64,000 nt of DNA from Heliocidaris erythrogramma. Lineage: Eukaryota; Echinodermata; Echinoidea; Camarodonta; Echinometridae. Below are positions 11,376 to 24,126 of this stretch, piece by piece (position 1 is the first letter of the stretch; each line of letters starts with the position of its first letter). The stretch is taken from assembly GCA_025617745.1 (NCBI GenBank), contig CM046855.1, forward strand, positions 41,177,663 to 41,241,662. Direction: 5' to 3'. Below the pieces are notes generated by a model. That model made no database searches, was not told where the DNA came from, and saw only the letters and a list, made by a program, of their open reading frames with translations. The translations under genes were made by a program, and so were the position numbers.

Positions 11376-12061
11376 TAATAATAATAATAATAATACATGC
11401 TATTTCTAAAGCGCCATTATCCATTTTAGTTAAATGCTCAAGGCGCTTCAGAGCAATGAATTGAAAAGAAGTTGACGAGACAAAAAGTGAGATGTCTGTG
11501 TTCAATAAGCACCATTGAATAAATATGTCTTTAGGTTGCCCTTGAAGGAGCTCAAAGAATTTGATTTTTTGATAGTATTAGGAAGAGCGTTCCACAGAAC
11601 GGGCCCCGCATGAGCAAAGGCCCGATCCCCCCACTTTTTCCTAGACAATGGAACCTGCAGTAAATTTGTATCAGATGAGCGTAGGGTACGTGAAGGAACA
11701 TATTTATGTAACAAATCCAAATTATATTTTGGGGCCGTACCATTAACAATATGAAAAACGAAGAGAAGCAATTTAAAGACAATGCACCCCTCACGGGCAA
11801 CCAGTGGAGACACTGTAAAATTGAAGTTATATGATCGCGTTTGGTAGTATGGTAACGATACGTGCTGCTGCGTTTTGAAGTTTTTGCAGTTTGTGAAGTT
11901 GAAAATCTGGTAAACTATACAAAAGACTATTGCCGAAATCAAATCGTGATGAAATCAAAGAATGAACCAATTTCGATGTAGCGGACTGAGTCAAATATTT
12001 TTGAAAGAAACCAATATTACGCAACTGGTAGCGAACTGAACTGCAAATATTTGTAAACTGT
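11376..12061 (-). pseudogene. 5'-truncated CR1/L2-like LINE fragment
   Basis: The minus strand encodes the distal part of a non-LTR retrotransposon ORF2. It begins in the thumb region with HSLISSRFDFGNSLLYSLPD and LQKLQNAAARIVT (about 11995-11860), shifts frame near 11830, and continues through FKLLLFVFHIVNGTAPKY, PSRTLRSSDTNLLQVP and WGDRAFAHAGPVLWNALP to FKGNLKTYLF (about 11515). A short 3' region (11470-11395) ends in (TTA)n. At least one frameshift breaks the frame and the polymerase core is missing. Family placement is from C-terminal motifs and is tentative. Confidence 0.85.
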
Positions 12062-13340
12062 TAATGACTAGAATAGGGTGTTAAAATATAAATTTTGTGT
12101 ATTATTACATGTAGGTATTATCTGTATTAATTTTGGGGTGTAAAGTTATTCCATTGTTCTTTTTGTCTGTTTATTTTGGGGGGTTTTAAATATGGTATTC
12201 TATTTTTTCTTTCTTGTTTTTGGCTTTTATTTGAATTAAATGGAGGGGATAATCCGGGTGCCAACAACCTATGGACAGACTGTTAATCATTTCATTACAA
12301 ATATTGAATAATTCAAATGAACACTATGAGTACCACACACAAAGAAAGTCAGTGGTAACCTCTTTTTGTAACAACAAACAAAGGATTGATTTTACTAGCT
12401 GTCTATAATTAATATTTTAAGGTGATTGGTACAATTTGAAGCCTTTATAGGTAAACCGTCAACCATTTGTTGAATAATAATTTGCAACTCCTAAACATTA
12501 TTTTTAATCTTCAGACACACCAGCAATGCATGGTTATAAACTGTACTTCTTTACATCTGAAGGGCCTTTCTTAATAACTTTAACCATAAGACTTCATTTT
12601 ATTTATTTATTATTCATTTCATTTTGGCAACATACATCAAGAGGAAACAGAGTATTCATACATAAAAAGAAAATGAATGATTGAAAATACTGGCTACGCC
12701 ATCTAGGCCATCCTTGCTCTCAACAGAGAAAATTTGGACATGAAAGACACACTCCTTCATCTAGATTCAATCAAATAAACTGATTACAGTCAAACATGAT
12801 AAAGATCTAGTTACTGATGCTTACATGGAGAGAGATATTGTTGACCTTTTTACACACTGCTATAAAACAATGGAAGATATTGGTGCCATGTAAAAAAAAA
12901 AATGGTTTAATAACTGTCTGTAACTCTTTTAGGTCAATCAATTATGACTGTGAAAAAGAAATTTCATTAATTCTACTTCAAGAAGAATAACAAGTATAAT
13001 AGAATAACGGTCCTAGAAATGAAAGAAAAATAACATGTTTCTACAGAATTAGAAGAAAATAAAAGGTAACAGACGTAAAAACTGTCTGTTTATGGAATCT
13101 GAAGCTTGACCCATTTATGACAATAAAAGATATAAAGGTAGGTTTTAGCCTCCAAGATAATTCGCCCATACGCTTTATGCTTCGTCTAGTTCACACTAAT
13201 TGACACACTTCTATAATGAGATTTGTAAAATAATTTTTTTGGCTTAGGACTTCTTGATCTACATGTACATGTACATGTAGAAGCACCGAAGCAAGAACCG
13301 ATCTCATGTCCTACTGGAATGTCATTTAAAGTGTACCAAT
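12062..13340. other. Unannotated AT-rich DNA
   Basis: No gene was seen. A direct ACATGTACATGTACATG string lies near 13260-13276. Confidence 0.45.
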
Positions 13341-13778
13341 TACTGTATATGCCATATATTTCGCAGGGGTATTATTTTCAAGAATTTTGCAAGTGGGTCG
13401 CGAATTTAACAACACGCTAAAATATTGCCCAAACTCATACACAGCAGACATGCTTCTGGCCTGGGCATCCGTACACAGCTGGCCTGCTGTACCAAGGTGT
13501 ACTAGGCAAGCTTGCCTCGTATCTCCTTGGATGTACATGTAGGACCAGTACTGGTGCTGTATCCGATCGATCTAAGCGCTGCTATAGTAGCGCAGCTATA
13601 GTAGCGCAGGGTAGCTGTATGCATGCGGACCGTGTAGAAGCTTACTAAATTCATCACTTCAGTTTGCTGCTTGTAGATTTCAGAATATCCTGGTCCCAAA
13701 TTTAACCACTCACTAAACAGCCTGGTTAGCCCAATTCTCAAAAAAATTATGTCTGCGAAATATATGGCGTATACAGTA
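13341..13778. mobile_element. Non-autonomous TIR element, 438 bp
   Basis: The ends are inverted copies: TACTGTATATGCCATATATT then TCGCAG on the left (from 13341), and CTGCGAAATATATGGCGTAT then ACAGTA on the right (to 13778). The interior contains a tandem GCTATAGTAGCGCA duplication near 13580-13605. The 149-codon minus frame overlapping the right end has no recognisable domain. A target duplication is not clear. Confidence 0.7.
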
Positions 13779-14334
13779 CTAATAAGTATTTTGCTCTCTC
13801 TGTATGTTCTATATCTCAGATGAAATAAAGCCAAGAGCAAATGTGTCATCCGATCACTAGTATCTATACTTACTACATGCCTAGATGTACTCATGTGTAC
13901 ATAATAGTACACTTCACACATTACAGAAAAAAGGGACACCATTTTTTTCAATTACTGATGGCCATACAACATTCTAGGTGTTCTAGTTCACACATAAAGT
14001 ACAAAGGACCCATACCCAAGGTGGTTTCTTGGAATATCAGCCAAGACCCCTCTGAGAATTAACGAAGCATTCTCATGAGGCACCCCCTATGTATGATGCA
14101 CTCTTTTCTGATTTCACAGGAGCGAATTAGGCGTTAATCATACGACTAGAGAAGTATAATTTGATTGGCATACTGCAAGATGCTGACAGCGTTGGCGCCA
14201 GGTGTTGATGTTAGAGAATCTAGGTTTAACATGTTGTCTTTTTGAATCTCTCCCTCTCTTTCTCTCTCTCTCTCTCTCGTCTTTAAATAGATAACATTTT
14301 TCCTTTCTAAAGCACATCATCAAGTGATATTTAC
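13779..14334. other. Unannotated DNA with (CT)n
   Basis: A (CT)n microsatellite occupies about 14247-14279. Nothing else is recognised. Confidence 0.5.
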
Positions 14335-14565
14335 ACGTATAATACCACTAACGTCCTTTGGCAAGACATTACTCTACATTTGCCACACTAAACCCAAATG
14401 AGATACAAATGGGTACCTGGTAGGATAATTTCTAAAACTTGCGCTGTGCATTGATAACAACTGCTGGAGCTAAAACCAGGATGATAATTTCCAAAGCTCT
14501 TCCGAAATGATGCACATGTAATGTGACAAGTGCTATACAAAACAGATAATAATTATGGAATGTTA
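14335..14565 (+). mobile_element. SINE copy lacking the tRNA head
   Basis: From ACCACTAACGTCCTTTGGCA through CTACATTTGCCA and GGGTACCTGGTAGGA it follows the body of the SINE at 1157. It ends with a GTGCTATACAAAACAG-type tail before AT-rich DNA. The tRNA-like A/B-box head is absent, so it is probably 5'-truncated. Confidence 0.7.
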
Positions 14566-17500
14566 TCATTTAATTTCATGTACTTATTATAAAGACACTT
14601 GAGCTTATGAATTACATCTGGTTCCTGATAAGAATGTTTATACAGGCAACAGCCAAAAGCTGCATAATAATCACTTGGAAAAAGAGAAGCTCGTTATTCT
14701 CATACTCTGAAGGAATTTATAAAAACAGAGAGGGAATTTATAAAAACAGAGAGACAATATTTATATCAGGTAATGCACAATTTATCAATGTCCACCAAGT
14801 AGAAACAATTTCCTTTTTTTTTACAGCCATTGAATCTCAAGTCCTTTTTATAATACCACTGGACTACAAAAAGTGCTGCATTCTTCCTTTTTTCCAAAAT
14901 GTTTGAACAAGAAACAAAACAGTTTTTGCTTTTTGTATATGGCCTATGAATTTGTTTCCAGATCTATCACATTTCAACAGATTAATAACAACCAATACTT
15001 GTTAAATTTGATAAATTTTATTGAAAGACAATCTTAATCAAAAGGAACAATAAAACAACCCCAAATTTACCATCCCAACTCAATCATGACATTAATGTAT
15101 TGCCAGACAGGTTATTTTCATTTAAATAAATCATATCATGATCCAAAAAAAGATTCATTAAAATAATACATTCATTCCACGGAAGGCCATAAACTAGAAC
15201 AACTTAAAAGCATACCGCTTTGTTTGCCGAAATCTATAACCCAATTTTACTGACATTAAGTGTTACTATTTATATATAAATTTTTACAGCCTTCTTCCAT
15301 GTTTACTCATCATTGGAGTTTTTTTTATTTTTTCTTTTACTTTTGTGGAAAAGTGATCCTTGGGCTGTGTTTGCTCACTATGCTCCAGTCACAGAGTTGG
15401 AATAATGGTCCAATATTTGGACAAGCTTCTTGATCAAACAACCTGTTATTGTGAGAAAAAGAAACAACTCTCATCATCATCGTTGCTGTCTGCACAGATG
15501 GCTAATGGGAGGATCTGTTGGACAGAAACATCTTGTTTTCCAATAAATTGGTTTATAAGAGTGTGTGCGATAAAATTGTGTGAATGTTGATGGTTTTGTA
15601 GTTGGGGTGTTGAAGAAAAAGGATAAGGTAGCATAAAAAAAATACTTTTTATTTTTTAATTTACTGTACAATGTGAGATTATTTCATGACAACTGTTACG
15701 TTCATTTTTTGTTTTCTTCTACGAGAGCTCTGTTAGAACAATCAAGCGCTAAATCACACACAGCTTGGCATACTTTTCACTAAGATAATGGGAAATGCTT
15801 TTTATTCAATGTTCAAAGGTTTCAGTGGATAGAGCTAAGTGAACTTGAATAATGTGATAATGTCTCCACTTTCAAAATGACTGTGAATTTGTTGACACTG
15901 ATGAAAGGTTTCGTACAACTGAATATTGGTGTAAGCTTCAGACAATGTTGATGAAAAGAGAAGATTCTATGTACCTGCATGTCTATGGATATACAGCATA
16001 GCACATGATGTGAATGTGAAATATTTCTATCTTAGTTAGATGTTGAGTTATGGGTATAAAGAAAGAAGAGAAAAGGATTGAGAGTTAGATGGAATGAGAA
16101 AAAGAGAAAGGGAAGGATAGAAGAGACATTTGTTGAGAAGGATATTAAAAGAGAGATAATGAGTAAAAAATGGTGTGGGTGAAAAGTAGAGCACAATATA
16201 GGGAGGGAGAGAGATAGAGCGAGTATGGACAGAAGCAAGGAGTGATTCTAAAAGTGAGAGAGAAAAAAAAGAAAGAAAGAAAGAAAGAAAAAGAGATAGA
16301 GGAGCGCAATAATTCAAACAAATGTAGAGACAGACTGGGAATGTAATGAACAAGGGAAAGGAAGGAAGACAAGGAAATATTGATGTAGAGATTGCAGCAA
16401 AGAAAAGGAAGGAAAAACAAGCTAATGCACACTTGTACAATAATTTGGGCATATTTTTCGTCCGGTAAACAATTTGTTTGTGTGATTCAGTAAAAATTTG
16501 ATTAAAATCAAACAATACCATAACTGAGACAAAAATACAGGCATTTACTAAACAAAAAATATCAGATTCCACAATAACAAACATGAATACCACTGTGAGT
16601 TGGGATGGGATAAGGGACTTTTTAATCTTTTAATTTTCAGGAAGTTTTCAAAACAATCCACATTACAATGCACATCCCCTGCAGCCATCTGCAAACTTTC
16701 TTAGAATATGTAGAACAAATTTGCCATTAGCTTTCACCAGCTTAGCAGTCAAATGGCTAATGGATCAAAGAAAAGGAAATAGAGTACTGATCAGTAAAAC
16801 ACTAGAGTGGAATCACCATTTAAAAGGGGCAAGGAATAAAAACATTTTTATAATTGTCATTTTCATAAACATGCTGGATGCAAGCTTAATATCATTTGAT
16901 CCAGGAAATTTGAAGAGTGAGACAATATTTTGAAAACATGGTCACTCCACAGCCCTTTTAAATAGCTTCTTCAGTTTTAGAGGATAGGTACACGTGCCTA
17001 CACATACATATATACCTCAGCATCACTTTTCAGGAAGTTAAAATGCATAGAGAAATTAAAAGTATCACAATACCACTAATAAAGAAATACAGTTTTATAT
17101 GCTATTATTTGAAAGTGTTTACAAATTCAAAAAAGCAAGAGATATAAAAATAATATTATTTAATCGGGAGTCTTTCGAGACCATTAATCTAAATTATTCT
17201 ATACTTCTTGCTTAATACTCCACATTAGGTAAAATAGATCTTAGCAACAGCTTATTTTCTTATACTCTATCAACTGAAGCAGAGCTCTGCACCACAGAGC
17301 ACATGGGTCCAATATTTTAACTCCAGACCCCCAAAAATACAAAATCTAAATCCAGGGGAATCATGCATACAGATCCTAAAATTTTAACCCCCGGTGAAAA
17401 AGTTTGTGTGTAGCACTGACTGAAGTCTAAGAATTGACAAAAACTTTGAAGCAGTGTGCATGGGGTTTAAAGTAAAGTGTTGGTCTGACATTAAAGAACG

Positions 17501-18050
17501 ATTTGGGCATTTCCAGTGTCAATAGTGACTCCAAGATCTGGCCTCCAAGAAGATCAATCACTTTGGCGAACTGGGCCGTCCGGCATTCACACTTTTGTGT
17601 CTTCTCGCCACGTCAGAAGTGCATGTAAATAGCCTAGATTAGGCCATCGCTCATCTGGTGTTAAGAGTCGTGTAAAAGGTAGACAAATGTCAAGGAAAGG
17701 GGGATAAGAGAAAGAGAGACTAAATCCTCATTCCTCAAAGAGCATTCTCAGGTTACATCAATAAGTGGTAGCAGGGATAATAAATGGATGGGACTACACA
17801 CTTTTGCAAATGTCAGAGGGAACTTTGAGAGGGGTTTAATGAGGGGTTATTCGCTGCTGTTTCCGAGTGTTTTTTTTTTAACTGAATGGGTGTCCTTTCT
17901 AACCATCCTTTTTGTAATACATTTATAGTATTTTCTGTCACTCATCTGATTCATCATTAGAGGTCTTTCATTTTTCAATTTCAGGTAGTATATTACACAA
18001 GATATACCATGAGTGTGAAATTCACACAGGCAGGTGACTAACAATAGTTA
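14566..18050. other. Unannotated DNA with purine-rich stretch
   Basis: A 21-bp direct duplication of GAATTTATAAAAACAGAGAG lies at 14711-14755. 16060-16420 is purine-rich with (AAAG)n near 16265-16292, which creates a long hydrophobic minus-strand frame with no gene signature. 17440-17720 is more complex and is noted separately. No gene recognised. Confidence 0.45.
17440..17720. promoter_or_regulatory. High-complexity non-repeat patch
   Basis: This patch contains several CpGs and no microsatellite or TIR structure, in contrast to its AT-rich surroundings. No open frame in it resembles a known domain. It could be a conserved regulatory element or a short exon; the sequence alone does not tell. 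Confidence 0.15.
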
Positions 18051-18521
18051 TGTTCACACGTAGTACATAGCATCGATGTAAGTTTCAAAAATATTTCCAG
18101 TACGTTCAGACAGGCCGTGATCGACTTGCTTCTATCGTCCACTCGTGACTATTCATCGCTCACCCGCTGCCAAAACAATAATTACTGCGCCACACAGAGT
18201 GACCCGAGTATAATTGGTATGCATGGTCAAACGCGCGGAAGTTTGTGTACAGGGGTCATATGATGCGAAGCTTTTGTTTTGAATAATATTTTATATGTCT
18301 TCATAAATCAACATAATAACACAATAACAATTCATTTGTAATATCGATAATACAATCAAGTAGCAAATACATGTGTTATAATACTTAATTTTAAATAAAC
18401 CTTGTACATGTCAAAATTGACTGAACTCCAGTGCCAAAATAAAACACATGCATGCACACTATATTCTCTGGTAAGCACATGGAAATCAATATCTAAAGAC
18501 CACATCATACTTTAGTTAAGG

Positions 18522-18790
18522 TCTGATTCTGAAAGAGCAGATTCTCAGCTTTAAAATGATATATAACTCATTGGATGTTCATAACTCAATGTACAAAGAG
18601 AAGAATGCACAGTCCCTCATAATGTTACTTCTTTAATATTAGGTTTAAAGTTTGCAGTCTATTGAAGCACTCTGACTTGCAAAGTGTTGTGCTAAGGTGA
18701 CAAAAGGAGGATTAGAACTCAATGAAAATTTCTATGAAGGGATTATCAGATTGTCCTAAAACTTGGCATACTACTTATATTATAGTGCAC
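18522..18790 (+). repeat. Dispersed repeat, copy 1
   Basis: About 265 bp from AGGTCTGATTCTGAAAGAG to GATTATCAGATTGTCC is repeated in the same orientation at 62922-63173 with scattered substitutions and small indels. No terminal or coding features are visible. It may be a fragment of a larger unclassified element. Confidence 0.75.
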
Positions 18791-19201
18791 AAGTATCAAC
18801 GCAAGAACTTACTCAGGGAGATTTATGGGAGATTAAAATGAGACAAGTATTCAGGGTCGTGAAAGTAATACAACAAAATCCAGAGAAGACACACATAAGT
18901 CTGATAAAAAACTGTCAAAAATACCACTTCTAGATTGTTTGGTGCCTCCACATTTTTAGATTACTTAGAAAAAAGTATACTCTTTCAGGAAATACAAAAA
19001 AACTAAAATTTGACCATGCATGCCAACCAAAACACATTGATTGAGCTCTAACTGAAAATCACACAGTGCGACTTTTGGGTGGTTTTGTGGTGCCTGGTCA
19101 CATATATATAAAAAATAAAAAAATAAAAAGAAGGAACCCCCCCCCCCCCAAAAAAAAAACCCTTCCTTACCACACAGTATACATAATAGCCTACTTACCC
19201 C

Positions 19202-19355
19202 TCATACATATACATCACATGAATACATACATTACATTACAGTACCAGATGAAACAGACAGAATGATAATAGGAAAAAAAGTAGGGAAAGAGGGTACATC
19301 ACATGAATACATACATTGCATTATATTATAGCACCACATGAAACAGACAGAATTA
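19202..19355 (+). repeat. Short direct duplication
   Basis: ACATCACATGAATACATACA (from about 19210) and the following 40 bases recur from about 19297 with small differences, including the shared GAAACAGACAGAAT. Confidence 0.75.
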
Positions 19356-19613
19356 TATTAGCAGCGAGTGAAGATAGCAGCGATTGCGCTCACATTACAA
19401 ATACCGGTAGTCACAAACGCGGTGGGTGGTCTACCGCAAAGTGTCAATGCTTTGTCGCTGGATCCTGAGATTTACTCCTGCAAGAATAGTTTGGAAACTC
19501 GCTCCTATCTCGTGACTATCTGCGTTCAGACAGCGTTTGGTCTTAAAACTATTTGGTCTTCACCAAAATAGTATCGAAACCTAGATAGCATCGATGCTAT
19601 CGCTCTACGTGTG

Positions 19614-22600
19614 AACGTACCTACTGAAAATGCATTTATTTTATTTTATCTATGTTTCCCAGGAATGCTTGCCAACTTTCATCTAATTTTCACTCCACAT
19701 ACAGGTTGCTAAGAGACAAGGAGTTAATTTTATGTAGCAATGAGAAGTGTGTGAGGAGAAGAGTGTGAGAGATTCCTTATACCATCGATGACTGACTTGA
19801 GTTAATTTACATTTCTATTGTAGGTTGTGTGCAGGGTAGCAAACTTGAATAGGTCTTTTACTTTTTTTATAGTAGTTGAGCTCAGTGAGCCCACATGTAT
19901 GCTTTTGAACAGCTGCTTGGGATACTTTTAGGGAAGAGTTATTATGGGAGTAGATCTTAGTACTTTTCCAGTAGTTTTTTAGGCAGAACATCTTTTAGAC
20001 TTTGTGGAGCACACATGTGCAGTTTGAGGCAGCCGCCATTTTGATTTGAATTTCAACTTTATATTTTCATCAAAAGGCAGCCTTATTTCACTGATTTGGC
20101 TGAAGCTATTTGAACCTGTATGAGGCCAGATTAATCAGAATTTATACTGATGTTTTTATGCCTGAATTAAAGAAGTCATTGATGGTTCCAAGATCGGGAC
20201 ATTTTCCAAGATTGGTTCATTCTTAAGCCTGGGATATCTCGTTTCTACAAGGGTCGGTGAATTGTTTTTTGGGCTGACGAGATACAGCGCCGTCTTTGGT
20301 GGCAGTTTTCGGCCGATTACAAGATCTGGTTACGGAGATAAGTTTTGGTTATAAAGAACAGCGAGAGAGAACGCAGAATAACGGTCTTTTTTTTCTGAAT
20401 ATAAAAGAAATCTTGCAGATTGACTTTGAGACTAGGTATTCAGACAAAGCAGACTCTCAGAAGATGAGTGAACAATTGATAGTGAGGAGGGTTATTTTGA
20501 ATTTTGATCAATGTAAGATTTAATGATTTGAGTTATGAAAATAGAGACTTGTAGAGATTATCAAGTCAAATTTGCTGTGCTCAATATGCACAAATCTGAA
20601 TCGCTCTTTGAAAGATCCGCGGGAGGTTGTGCCACTTTGCGAATTCAGCGACGAATTGTACATGGTCGTCATCGCTGCACTGGAAATGAATGAAGGACAT
20701 ATTGGACAGAAAAAAGAAATCTGATTTTTACATTATCGTGAAACAGGGCCTCCTGGATAAGGCTCAATTCATTGTATGGAGAAACAGATACTGTTTTTGC
20801 AGATCCCAATATCTTATACATTACGACATGCAATCCCTCGATCAATAACCTGACACACTCATGCCCAAATCCACATGCCTGTCTGCTGGGGAGCCAGCAG
20901 GGCATTACCTCATATCATTTAAACATGAAGTTGAGTTCTGGTCATGAGATTGAATTGTGAAAGAAACTGTCTCAAAGCAATTGGGAAAGGTTAATAATAT
21001 ATAGCACATAAAACTTTGTGTATACTGTAAGGTCTTGGAATCACCAAAATGATAAGAAATTGACTTAATCCTGCTGAGAGTCACATGCACTGCACACAGA
21101 AATGCGTATATGGGACAACACAAAAATATTTGGCCCTAAATTTTCTGCCATTTCTTGTCATCTTTTGAATGTGAGGGCATTTGAAGAGCAATCCTTTTCA
21201 GGGGACACTTCTACTATTGTAATCTTCCAAACTAACATAAAAAGAATGAGAAAGCTCACAAATTATTTTGTACCTTTCCCAGAACTCAACCTTCCCTTTG
21301 ATACATGTACATACCGAATGCCCTTTTGGCTCTCAACGGATGTGTTTTCCATGGTTAATCCAATCACATTAACCTGACATGGAGACAAAGCTTTGTTTAC
21401 AAACGTTACAGCACATGTATCACCCTAAAAACAAACAAGCGGGATCAATTTCGACAGAAAGAAAATGTATGGGGGTGAGAGTATGGTTATCAACAGAAAA
21501 CTTTTCCATTATCTTCAAATCCGTTGTGTTCACGCAAATGTAGTGTTCCATGCAGAAGTTACAATGCACAGATTCCGATCAGGAGGACAAAGTGGAAATT
21601 ACCCTCTTTTTATTGGAACCTTCATAGGAAAGACATAAGAGCTCATGAGCAATATCCCCACCCCGCACCCGCAGAAAAAAATAAACTGGTGTAGAGCCCT
21701 TCATGATGTTGTATTTCTCCATACCGATGTTCACAAGTTTTTCATAAGTTAATGTCATGTCTTAGGGGCAGTGTAGCATGATTATCAATCAACATACTAA
21801 TTGATTATTTGCAAAATCTGTCTGGTTAGCAAGCAGTCTGCCATGGATGTCAAGTAGAATTTGCTTTGTAAAGCAGGTGCACATAAGTGCCTTCCAACAA
21901 TGAAGTATTAGTGAGGTCAGTTCAATTATAATTAATGTTTCCTCCAATGTTCTTGAGGAGAAAATATACGGTCTACACTTTCTAGAATTGGTATTTCTTC
22001 CAACAGTACTGAGAAGAAAATAGAGCTTAATACACCATTTAACTAAAATGTGGGATCAATATCATTTCTACTGGATGTAAATATACCATATGCATCAAGC
22101 ATTTAGAAGTTTGTAACGGCAAAGTATTTATTTCAATAGTATTGAGAGCCTAATCTATTTAACCTGTTGGCTACCGAACTCTTTAACTCTAATAGGCGTA
22201 ATACGGAGCCACCCGGTTCCCGTAGTCTATGGGTTAACTTTAAAGAGTGGGTTCAATATCATCTTTTACTAAATGTAGGAAAAAAGTGAAGAAAAATCAC
22301 AATTTTTTTTTTAAGCGTATGAAGGGAAGGAAGAAATCAAGAGATGGAGAGGATGAAAAGAAATGACTAATATTGAAATGGGAAAAAATAAAAAATAAAA
22401 CCTTACTTTCTAGTTAAGTTTATATCTCACAATTTTCTCTTTTAGGAATAGATATTAGACATGTAAAATTAGGATAACGATACAGTGAATTTTGTTGTAC
22501 ACGTAACACTCATCTTCCATAGACCTCAGCCCCCAAAATATTTGATACTCTCATCAAAGGTAGAATTAGCAGGAAGAAGTAGATGACAAGAAAAAAGTAC

Positions 22601-22790
22601 ACATCACAAAACCTAACTTTATTGTTTCATAATTTCAATATATACTTTCTTAAACCTTTCCTTTATTCCTCATAGAGTAAAGAATTGGACTTTTATAGGT
22701 AAAATTAACACATGTGCCAATAAAAATTATATTTCTCATTATCAGCCGATGAAATACTGTTACTCTCTGATGGGATACTTGTTTTTCCGA
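19614..22790. other. Unannotated DNA
   Basis: No recognisable gene or RNA. Short open frames (e.g. 20296-20523 and 21102-21377) lack domain motifs and show no coding-like composition. Confidence 0.4.
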
Positions 22791-23153
22791 GGGTTCTTCG
22801 TAACTCCAAAACACAAATTTCCAATAGCAGGGGGTTCATAATTCTGAAAATTTGATGCATTTCTCCAAAGGTTTGTAATTCTGAAAATTAAATAGGGTTC
22901 GTAATTCCGAAAATGAAAATGGGTTTGTAATTCCAAAAATGAAAAAAGTTCATAATTTCGAAAATTAAATAGGGTTCAACCCTATTTTATTTTCGGAACT
23001 ATGAACCATACTTCCTTCCGAAGTATGAACCTATATCATTTTCAGAATAACGAGCCCTATATCTTTTTTTCAGAATTGTGAACCCTTTTTCATTTTTGGA
23101 ATTATGAACCTTCAGAATTACGAAACATTTGAGTAACAAACCTTCGGAAAAAC
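22791..23153. mobile_element. Foldback element of repeated GGTTCRTAATTCCGAAAA modules
   Basis: The ends GTTTTTCCGAGGG (22791) and CCTTCGGAAAAAC (23153) are inverted. Inside, about five modules of the type GGGTTCGTAATTCCGAAAAT run forward to a central junction AGGGTTCAACCCT near 22973-22985, then run in inverted orientation. A related module array occurs at 50220-50455. It has no coding capacity. Confidence 0.8.
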
Positions 23154-23728
23154 GCCATGTTATCGCTCTATCAACTGTCACTCTCAAACTTCATGATCAA
23201 CCTGACACAATGAGTCATATGTCCAAAGTTGGATGAAAAATTACCCTTGAAAGTCTGCAAATTCAACTCTTCCCATGCACCTTGTTAATAATTTCCAAAA
23301 ATACACCCCTTCAGCAGGTGAAGGCATGACACCGTTTCCTCTCTCGAGCCGAAACAGTCTTGGGTGATTAAAGATTAGCTACACAAGGGCACTTCCGCCT
23401 CACCAAAGAAGAGCTTGGACTTGATTTGTTTGAGTCCCAATTACAAGTTCCTCACTTCCCCCACTACAATCTCCACTAGTATATTTGAAGGGGCAAGGAG
23501 GATGGTTCCCCCCCCCCCGACAAATTTCTAACAAAAGTTTCCTCAATTACCTTACTTTTCAGTTAAGTAAGGAAATTATTGCAAGGGAAACTAGACCTAT
23601 GATTGTGCCCACAATAAAAGAGTGGTATCACTGGAATTAAGGGAGACATCAGGTATCATGTTCATCAGCATCTAAGACCATTACACCTTAATCATCATGA
23701 ATGATCATCATGCACGATCATATACTAT
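23154..23728. other. Unannotated DNA, includes a complex patch
   Basis: 23330-23470 is of higher complexity, with two GATTA motifs 7 bp apart (23366-23370, 23373-23377). A poly-C run lies at 23509-23519 and an (ATA)n/ATCATG-rich stretch at 23690-23740. No gene recognised. Confidence 0.35.
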
Positions 23729-24085
23729 AATAATAATAATTTTATCTAGCCAGGGAAGCCTCATCAGCATCAATAATGTTCTTCCTGCAAGCCTTGTAAT
23801 TATTATTACCTCAGCAAATTCCAGGGGAGCGTTTCATCAAGCGTTTTGTCAGTGATTTTTACTGACAAATTTGCTCTCAGCCAATCAGATGCAAGGATTT
23901 CAGTAGCTTATAACAGTTGTCGGTAAAATCACTGACAAAACGCTTGATGAAATGCTCCCCAGGTACCCATTTACATGTACACCTGGGTCAAGAGGGACAA
24001 ATGTGAGTAAAATATCTTGTCCAAGGATGTAAGCACCCAACCAGGATCGAACCCAGGACCTCTTGAATGAGAGTCAATAAGGTTT
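23729..24085 (-). mobile_element. SINE copy on the minus strand, interrupted by a MITE
   Basis: Read on the minus strand, a B-box-like GGTTCGATCCTGG (about 24050), then the same body as the SINE at 1157 (CTTGGACAAGATATTTTACT and TACCTGG) leads to a decayed tail and ATT-rich end near 23729. The body is split at 23825-23959 by a palindromic MITE, so the SINE is older than the MITE. Confidence 0.7.
23825..23959. mobile_element. PIF/Harbinger-like MITE, copy 1
   Basis: This 135-bp palindrome starts GGGAGCGTTTCATCAAGCG and ends CGCTTGATGAAATGCTCCC. It is flanked by CAG on both sides (23822-23824, 23960-23962). A second copy at 58296-58414 also has CAG flanks. Three-base CWG duplications are reported for some PIF/Harbinger elements; the assignment is inference. 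The shared core is CAATCAGATGCAAGGATTTC. Confidence 0.8.
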
Positions 24086-24126
24086 AAAAGTGAAACTGAA
24101 AAATCAAACATTACTTATTATTGTTT

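Larger units (their letters stand above)
18051..19613. mobile_element. 1.56-kb TIR element or pair of ends
   Basis: The left end (from about 18051) reads GTTCACACGTAG then ATAGCATCGATG and GTTTC. The right end (to about 19613) is the inverse: GAAACC, ATAGCATCGATGCTATC, CTACGTGTGAAC. CpG-richer subterminal DNA lies just inside both ends (18100-18250, 19360-19560), as is usual for such elements. The middle holds the 18522-18790 repeat and poly-C/poly-A near 19138-19160. No transposase and no clear target duplication were found. Confidence 0.6.

Noticed and set aside
13502..13951. 149-codon minus-strand frame
   Set aside because: It overlaps the right TIR of the 13341-13778 element, contains the tandem GCTATAGTAGCGCA and shows no domain.
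16048..16593. 181-codon hydrophobic minus-strand frame
   Set aside because: The plus strand is purine-rich with (AAAG)n, which removes stops on the other strand; composition is low complexity and no family is recognisable.
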